In this document: positions 59,972-64,000 of the stretch, one piece after another
Numbering within the stretch: position 1 is the stretch's first letter
Layout of the letters: each line of letters opens with the position of its first letter
Source of the DNA: Micrococcus cohnii
GTDB taxonomy: Bacteria > Actinomycetota > Actinomycetes > Actinomycetales > Micrococcaceae
Reading direction: 5' to 3'
DNA: 64,000 bases
NCBI RefSeq assembly: GCF_014205175.1
Contig: NZ_JACHNA010000001.1
Location: 1,984,001 to 2,048,000, forward strand
The notes under the pieces: model-generated
The model's input: only the letters and a program-made list of their open reading frames with translations
What the model was told of the DNA's origin: nothing
Database searches by the model: none
Position numbers and translations under genes: made by a program

Positions 59972-60208
59972 GCAAAGAGCGCGCCGACGGCACCGATGGG
60001 GCGCACGGTCCGCCCTGGCGGGCTCCGCACGTGTCCGCCCTGGCGCGTTCCTCGCCCCGGGCCGCGCATCGAGGGGACGCCAGGGCTTGGGCCGATGTGC
60101 GCGGTGTGCGTAATGTCCTGTGCACTCTTCCGGGGTGACCTGGGCGTTCTCCTCGCGGAACCGCGTAGAACGTCCCGCCCGGACCGATCGAAGGGAAGGA
60201 CGCACGCG

Positions 60209-60994
60209 ATGACGAAGAGCAACTCGTCGAAGGGCGCGAAGCACGCGGCCACGCAGAAGGCACAGGACGTCGCGGACGCCTCGCGGGAGAAGGCCGACCA
60301 GGTGGCCGGGCACGCCCAGCAGGCGGCGCACGACGTCGCCGGCACGGCGAAGCAGCAGGCGGGGGCCGTCAAGGACGAGGCCGTCCAGCAGGCCACATCG
60401 CTCGCGGACACTGTGCAGGCGCAGGCGCAGGGGCAGGTGAGCACGCAGCATCAGCGTCTGGCCGACTCCGCCCGCACGCTCACCGACGATCTGCACCGCG
60501 TGAGCCGCGGCGAGCAGCCGCAGTCCGAGTGGGTGGGCCAGGGCCTGCAGTTGGCCGCCGAGCGCGCCGACGCGGTGACCCGCCGTCTCGAGAACTCGAG
60601 CCCCGCCGAGATGCTCGACGAGGTCCGCACGTTCGCCGCCCGCCGTCCGGGCACGTTCCTGGCACTCGCTCTCGGCGCGGGCATCCTCGCCGGGCGCATG
60701 ACGCGCGGCGCCAAGGACGTCCACGAGGCCGGCCCGCTGGGCCCCGGCGACAGCGACGAGCACCTCAGCCGCCGCCTCGACCGTGACAGCCGCGCCGGGG
60801 CTTCCGAGGGCCAGGCGAGCGACCCGACCGGACCGGTCGGCGACGTCGCGCCCCACCATCTCGACGGCGATCTGTCCGGGCAGTCCGGTCGCACCGCCGG
60901 ACAGCCCCAGCGCCCGACCGCCGATCCGAGCACCCTGCCCCCGGGCACGGTGCCGGTCGACGGCAACGACCCGATCACCGGAGGCCGGGCATGA
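60209..60994 (+). CDS. LEA-like/helical-repeat protein with one membrane segment
   Basis: 261 aa. The first 80 residues are Ala/Gln/Lys/Asp-rich helical repeats (AQDVADASREKADQVAGHAQ and similar) resembling late-embryogenesis-abundant or apolipoprotein-type amphipathic repeats. A hydrophobic segment (about 150-165, FLALALGAGILAG) follows, then a disordered Asp/Gly/Pro-rich tail. First gene of a three-gene operon with GAAGGGAAGGA before the ATG. Equivalents occur beside holin-like and DUF3618 genes in many Actinobacteria; function unknown, perhaps envelope stress. Confidence 0.82.
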   Translation: MTKSNSSKGAKHAATQKAQDVADASREKADQVAGHAQQAAHDVAGTAKQQAGAVKDEAVQQATSLADTVQAQAQGQVSTQHQRLADSARTLTDDLHRVSRGEQPQSEWVGQGLQLAAERADAVTRRLENSSPAEMLDEVRTFAARRPGTFLALALGAGILAGRMTRGAKDVHEAGPLGPGDSDEHLSRRLDRDSRAGASEGQASDPTGPVGDVAPHHLDGDLSGQSGRTAGQPQRPTADPSTLPPGTVPVDGNDPITGGRA

Positions 60995-61476
60995 GCGCCA
61001 CGCACGGATCCCACACGCCCGGATCGCAGACGGACGGCCTGGGCCGGCACTTCTCCGGCGCCCACGGGTATGAGACTCGCGCCGAGCAGCGGGCCGAACA
61101 CGAGTCGCTCGGCACCATGTTCTCCGCGATGACCGAGAAGATCTCGTTGCTGGTGCGGCAGGAGGTCGCCCTTGCCAAGGCCGAGGCCACCGACTCAGCC
61201 AAGAAGGCGGGCACGGGCATCGGCATGGGCGTCGGAGCGGCCCTCGCCGGCTTCTTCGTCCTGCTGTTCCTGTCCTTGACGCTGATGTACGCGCTCGGTG
61301 CCCTGATGCCTTTGGGCTGGGCTGCGTTCATCGTGGCCCTGCTATGGGCCGGCGCCGCCGCGGTCCTCGGCCTGGGCGCCAAGAAGCATGTCGAGAAGAT
61401 CAAGGGTCTCAAGCAGACCCGCCAGACGGTTCAGGAGATGCCGGACACCCTGAACCCCACGAAGGAGACCCCGTGA
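60991..61476 (+). CDS. Phage-holin-superfamily-III-like membrane protein
   Basis: 161 aa of the cellular Phage_holin_3_6/DUF1469-type group. A charged helix (MTEKISLLVRQEVALAKAEA, about 47-66) precedes two hydrophobic helices (about 80-103 and 108-130). Despite the family name it is not a phage lysis gene here: no phage genes are nearby. It overlaps both neighbours by four bases (ATGA and GTGA), so the three proteins are produced in concert. Confidence 0.86.
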   Translation: MSATHGSHTPGSQTDGLGRHFSGAHGYETRAEQRAEHESLGTMFSAMTEKISLLVRQEVALAKAEATDSAKKAGTGIGMGVGAALAGFFVLLFLSLTLMYALGALMPLGWAAFIVALLWAGAAAVLGLGAKKHVEKIKGLKQTRQTVQEMPDTLNPTKETP

Positions 61477-62291
61477 GCACGCAGTACAACGACCCCCGGA
61501 TCCCGCAGACGAACGATCCGGACCGGATCCGCGCCGAGATCGAGCGCACCCGGTCCGATCTCGGCCACGACGTCGACGCCCTGGCCGAGAAAGTCAGCCC
61601 GACCAAGGCCGTCAGCCGTCAGACCCACCGCGTCCGTGACGGCCTGAGCACCGTGAAGGAGAGCATCATGGGCACCGATCCGAACACACAGCACCCTGGG
61701 CCGCGTCACGCTGAGGCCTCGGGCCCGTCGACGATGGACAAGGCGAAGGCCGCAGCGCACGAGGTGGCCGATCAGGCGCGCGCTCACACGCACGACGCCG
61801 TCGACCAGGCGCGCGGCCTCGCCCACGACGCGCAGGGCGAGGCCCAGTACGCGGCGGGCCGGACCCGCGGCCACGCCCAGCATGCTGGCGACCAGGTCCG
61901 CGACGCGGCCGGCACCGTGCAGAACCAGGTGCGCACCGCCCCGGCGCAGATCCGGCGGCAGACCAAGGGCAACCCCCTGGCCGCCGGCATGATCGCCTTC
62001 GGCGCGGGCTGGCTGGTGAGCACTCTGCTGCCGGGTACCCGCGCCGAGCAGCAGGCGGCCCAGCAGCTGCACGATCACTCAGGCCCGATCGTCGATGAGG
62101 CCAAGAACATCGCGGGCCAGTTCCGCGATGACATGCAGCCTGCCGCACAGGAGGCCGTGGCGGCCGTGAAGGACCGCGCGAGTGACGGTGTTGACGCTGT
62201 GACAGCGGACGGCGCGCAGAAGGCCGACGCACTGAAGGGCGAGGCCCAGCAGGCCGCCGGCGAGGTCCAGGGCGCTGCCCGACAGCACTGA
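61473..62291 (+). CDS. DUF3618 domain protein with LEA-like repeats
   Basis: 272 aa. The N-terminal DUF3618 segment reads DPDRIRAEIERTRSDLGHDV then VDALAEKVSPTKAVSRQ, typical of the family. An Ala/His/Gln-rich repeat region (about 85-165) follows, then one hydrophobic segment (about 172-190, AAGMIAFGAGWLVSTLL) and a second helical repeat region. GTG start overlapping the holin-like gene stop. Function unknown; together with the first gene of the operon it looks built to stabilise membranes, an inference from composition only. Confidence 0.85.
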   Translation: MSTQYNDPRIPQTNDPDRIRAEIERTRSDLGHDVDALAEKVSPTKAVSRQTHRVRDGLSTVKESIMGTDPNTQHPGPRHAEASGPSTMDKAKAAAHEVADQARAHTHDAVDQARGLAHDAQGEAQYAAGRTRGHAQHAGDQVRDAAGTVQNQVRTAPAQIRRQTKGNPLAAGMIAFGAGWLVSTLLPGTRAEQQAAQQLHDHSGPIVDEAKNIAGQFRDDMQPAAQEAVAAVKDRASDGVDAVTADGAQKADALKGEAQQAAGEVQGAARQH

Positions 62292-62420
62292 CCCGCGCCT
62301 GACGTGCGCCGACGACGTGCGGCGCGCACCGCACGGGGGTGGGTACCCGACGTTCACGTGATGGCCGGGTGCCCGTCTCCTTCGCGTCGATGGGGCGTCA
62401 CCGCGCCACGGGATACAGGG

Positions 62421-62442
62421 ACGGGGCCCGGCTGGGCCCCGT
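62421..62442 (+). terminator. Hairpin before glpQ
   Basis: ACGGGGCCC-GGCT-GGGCCCCGT, perfect 9-bp stem with 4-base loop, 130 bases after the DUF3618 stop and 33 bases before the glpQ ATG. Probably ends the upstream operon; being close to glpQ it might lie in that gene's leader. Confidence 0.55.
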
Positions 62443-62475
62443 TGTCCGCCCGACTCGCACTCGAGGAGCTCTGTC

Positions 62476-63684
62476 ATGCGCACCCCGTTCCCCCGCCGCG
62501 CCGCCGCCCTGTCCGCGGCGGTCGCCGTCGCCGCCCCTGCCCTGTTCGCTCCGACCGCCCTCGCCGGCGGCGCTCCCACGCAGCCGACGCCGGAGGCTCC
62601 GAAGGCCCCGTCCGTCGACGCCCCTGAGTCCGGCACCCCGGGCACCGGCATCGAGCGCCCCGAGGTCGTCGCGCACCGGGGCGCCTCCGGTTACCGCCCG
62701 GAGCACACCCTCGCGGCCTACGAGCTGGCCGTCGAGCAGGGCGCCGACGTGATCGAGCCGGACCTGGTCTCGACGAAGGACGGTGTCCTCGTCGACCGGC
62801 ACGAGAACGACATCACTGGAACCACCGACGTCGCCGAACGCCCCGAGTTCGCCGACCGCAAGAAGACCAAGGTCGTGGACGGCGTCGAGCAGACCGGCTG
62901 GTTCACCGAGGACTTCACCCTCGACGAGCTGCTCACCCTGCGCGCCAAGGAGCGTTTGCCCGAGGTGCGGGGCGAGTCCGCCTCCTACGACGGCATGTAC
63001 CAGGTGCCGACCTTCGCCGCCGTGCTGATGCTGCGCGAGCGCCTCTCCGAGGAGACCGGCCGTGAGATCGGCATCATCCCGGAGATCAAGCACTCCACCT
63101 ACTTCGATGAGCAGGGCCTGTCGATGGAGGAGAAGGCCGTCGCACAGCTCGAGGTCATGGGCCTGAACACGGAGGACTCCGTCGCCACCGTCCAGTCCTT
63201 CGAGCTGGAGAACCTGCGCGAGCTGAACCACGAGCTCGGCCTGAAGGCGCCGACCGTGTTCCTGTCCTGGTACGAGGGCTTCCCGTACGACTCGACGGCC
63301 GCCGGCGATGAGGTCCGCGACTACGCCTGGTACGAGACGGAGGCCGGCATGCGGGAGATCAAGGCCGCCGGCGTCGACGTGCTCGGCCCGGAGCTGAGCC
63401 AGATCATCGAGAAGACCGAGGACGGCGCCGTGGGCGCTGAGACGTCGTTCGTGGACGACGCGCACCGCCTCGGCCTCGAGGTGGTGCCGTACACCTTCCG
63501 TGCCGAGAACCAGTTCCTGTACTCGGACTTCCAGTCCTCCGAGGACCCGAACGAGCACGGAGACATGGCCGGCCAGATTCGCCTGTTCCTGGATGCCGGC
63601 ATCGACGGGCTGTTCACCGATCAGCCGGACCTCGGCGTCGAGGCGGTCGACGGCTGGGTCGAGGACCAGAACCGCGGCCGCTGA
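62476..63684 (+). CDS. glpQ: Secreted glycerophosphodiester phosphodiesterase GlpQ
   Basis: 402-aa secreted GDPD hydrolysing glycerophosphodiesters to glycerol 3-phosphate and an alcohol. A signal peptide (about 1-31: basic MRTPFPRR, hydrophobic core, cleavage after ALA) precedes a Pro-rich linker. Catalytic residues appear in VVAHRGASGYRPEHTLAAY (His/Arg), VIEPDLVSTKDGVLVDRHEN (Glu/Asp and second His) and IPEIKHSTY. The size and insertions fit the GlpQ rather than UgpQ group. GAGGAG precedes the ATG by about eight bases. Likely scavenges phosphate or glycerol from wall or lipid material. Confidence 0.94.
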   Translation: MRTPFPRRAAALSAAVAVAAPALFAPTALAGGAPTQPTPEAPKAPSVDAPESGTPGTGIERPEVVAHRGASGYRPEHTLAAYELAVEQGADVIEPDLVSTKDGVLVDRHENDITGTTDVAERPEFADRKKTKVVDGVEQTGWFTEDFTLDELLTLRAKERLPEVRGESASYDGMYQVPTFAAVLMLRERLSEETGREIGIIPEIKHSTYFDEQGLSMEEKAVAQLEVMGLNTEDSVATVQSFELENLRELNHELGLKAPTVFLSWYEGFPYDSTAAGDEVRDYAWYETEAGMREIKAAGVDVLGPELSQIIEKTEDGAVGAETSFVDDAHRLGLEVVPYTFRAENQFLYSDFQSSEDPNEHGDMAGQIRLFLDAGIDGLFTDQPDLGVEAVDGWVEDQNRGR

Positions 63685-63711
63685 GCGCCCGGCACCGTCC
63701 CGGCCTCGGGC

Positions 63712-63734
63712 CGGTCGACCCCTCCCGTCGACCG
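63712..63734 (+). terminator. Hairpin terminator after glpQ
   Basis: CGGTCGAC-CCCTCCC-GTCGACCG, 8-bp stem, 28 bases after the glpQ stop. Confidence 0.55.
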
Positions 63735-63791
63735 CCCGGGGCCGCGGTGTGAGAGGACGCGGGGCGCTCAGGGCCGTGGCGCACGCGGGCG

Positions 63792-63804
63792 TAGACTCTC
63801 GGGC
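63792..63804 (+). promoter_or_regulatory. Leaderless promoter of the last gene
   Basis: TAGACT-CTCGGGC-GTG, seven-base spacing. Confidence 0.5.
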
Positions 63805-64000
63805 GTGAGCCGCTCAGAGACCTCCGCCGCGCCCGCTGGCACCGCTGCGCAGCCCGCCGACACCGACACCGCTGCGCCGTCCGCCGTCGACGAGTCCCGT
63901 TCCCCCTCCGGCCCTGTCCTGACGACGACGACGACGCGGTTCCGTGCCGCCCTGGCCGAGCGTCTGGCCGCCGTCCGAGCCGACCGGCAGGTCGAGGACG
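63805..64000 (+). CDS. Unknown protein, 3' end outside window
   Basis: Only 65 codons are visible from the GTG at 63805. The first 40 residues are Ala/Asp/Ser/Pro/Thr-rich and disordered; then RFRAALAERLAAVRADRQ looks like the start of a helical domain. No family can be assigned. The start is supported by leaderless spacing from TAGACT. Confidence 0.6.
   Translation, partial: MSRSETSAAPAGTAAQPADTDTAAPSAVDESRSPSGPVLTTTTTRFRAALAERLAAVRADRQVED

Noticed and set aside
60991-61476. Prophage remnant suggested by the holin-family protein
   Set aside because: The superfamily includes many cellular proteins, the gene is embedded in a DUF3618 operon, and no other phage gene is present.
62421-62442. 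Riboswitch or attenuator before glpQ
   Set aside because: Only a simple 9-bp hairpin is visible, with no alternative pairing or known aptamer core; a terminator is the simpler reading.

Overview
The window is very GC-rich with strong G/C preference at third codon positions. Its gene order (a PASTA-kinase/PstP/FHA cell-shape operon, pheA-dagK-serS, tilS-hpt-ftsH-folE-folP-folB-folK) is that of Actinobacteria, most likely a member of the Micrococcaceae such as Micrococcus or Kocuria. The genus is an inference from gene order, not from any marker gene. No CRISPR array, prophage, IS element or rRNA was seen. There is one tRNA gene.

Layout. 1-7.0 kb (minus strand): cell-division and cell-wall operon fhaA-fhaB-pstP-rodA-pbpA-pknA, with pknA running off the window. 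7.1-12.0 kb: tRNA-Leu(CAG), then an accessory-looking cluster of four paralogous two-TM, PH-like membrane proteins and two unrelated unknown genes. 12.0-15.5 kb: a universal stress protein divergent from a tctCBA tricarboxylate transporter. 15.7-25.7 kb: housekeeping metabolism (yceI, acyl-CoA ligase, dienelactone hydrolase, a LysR-like effector domain, uracil permease, PfkB kinase, HAD phosphatase, threonine aldolase-like enzyme, membrane acyltransferase). 25.8-32.0 kb (minus): aldehyde dehydrogenase, phosphoglucomutase, and furA-katG. 32.1-35.5 kb: an acyl-CoA-dehydrogenase-like protein coupled to a single polypeptide that joins a PIG-L deacetylase, a methyltransferase and a family 2 glycosyltransferase. 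This is the best candidate here for an undescribed pathway. 35.6-48.8 kb: amidase, rhodanese-pheA, a membrane-anchored lipid kinase divergent from serS, HAD phosphatase, a SatD-like regulator, ppa, dacB, a zinc metalloprotease, tilS and hpt. 48.8-50.8 kb: an inserted module between hpt and ftsH, made of an AbiEi/nuclease-like gene flanked by two copies of a structured 121-bp repeat. 50.9-59.4 kb: ftsH and a folate operon running into DUF3180, two PH-domain proteins and a DUF2520 protein. 59.4-64 kb: a low-molecular-weight phosphatase, a three-gene LEA-like/holin-like/DUF3618 stress-type operon, a secreted glycerophosphodiesterase and one partial gene.

Two patterns cross the window. First, many genes have a TANNNT-like or CAGANT -10 hexamer exactly 6-7 bases (once 8) before the start codon and no Shine-Dalgarno sequence, so they are probably leaderless. 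This spacing was used to choose several start codons. Second, transcription units often end in long, almost perfect hairpins (17-29 bp stems) without a run of T.
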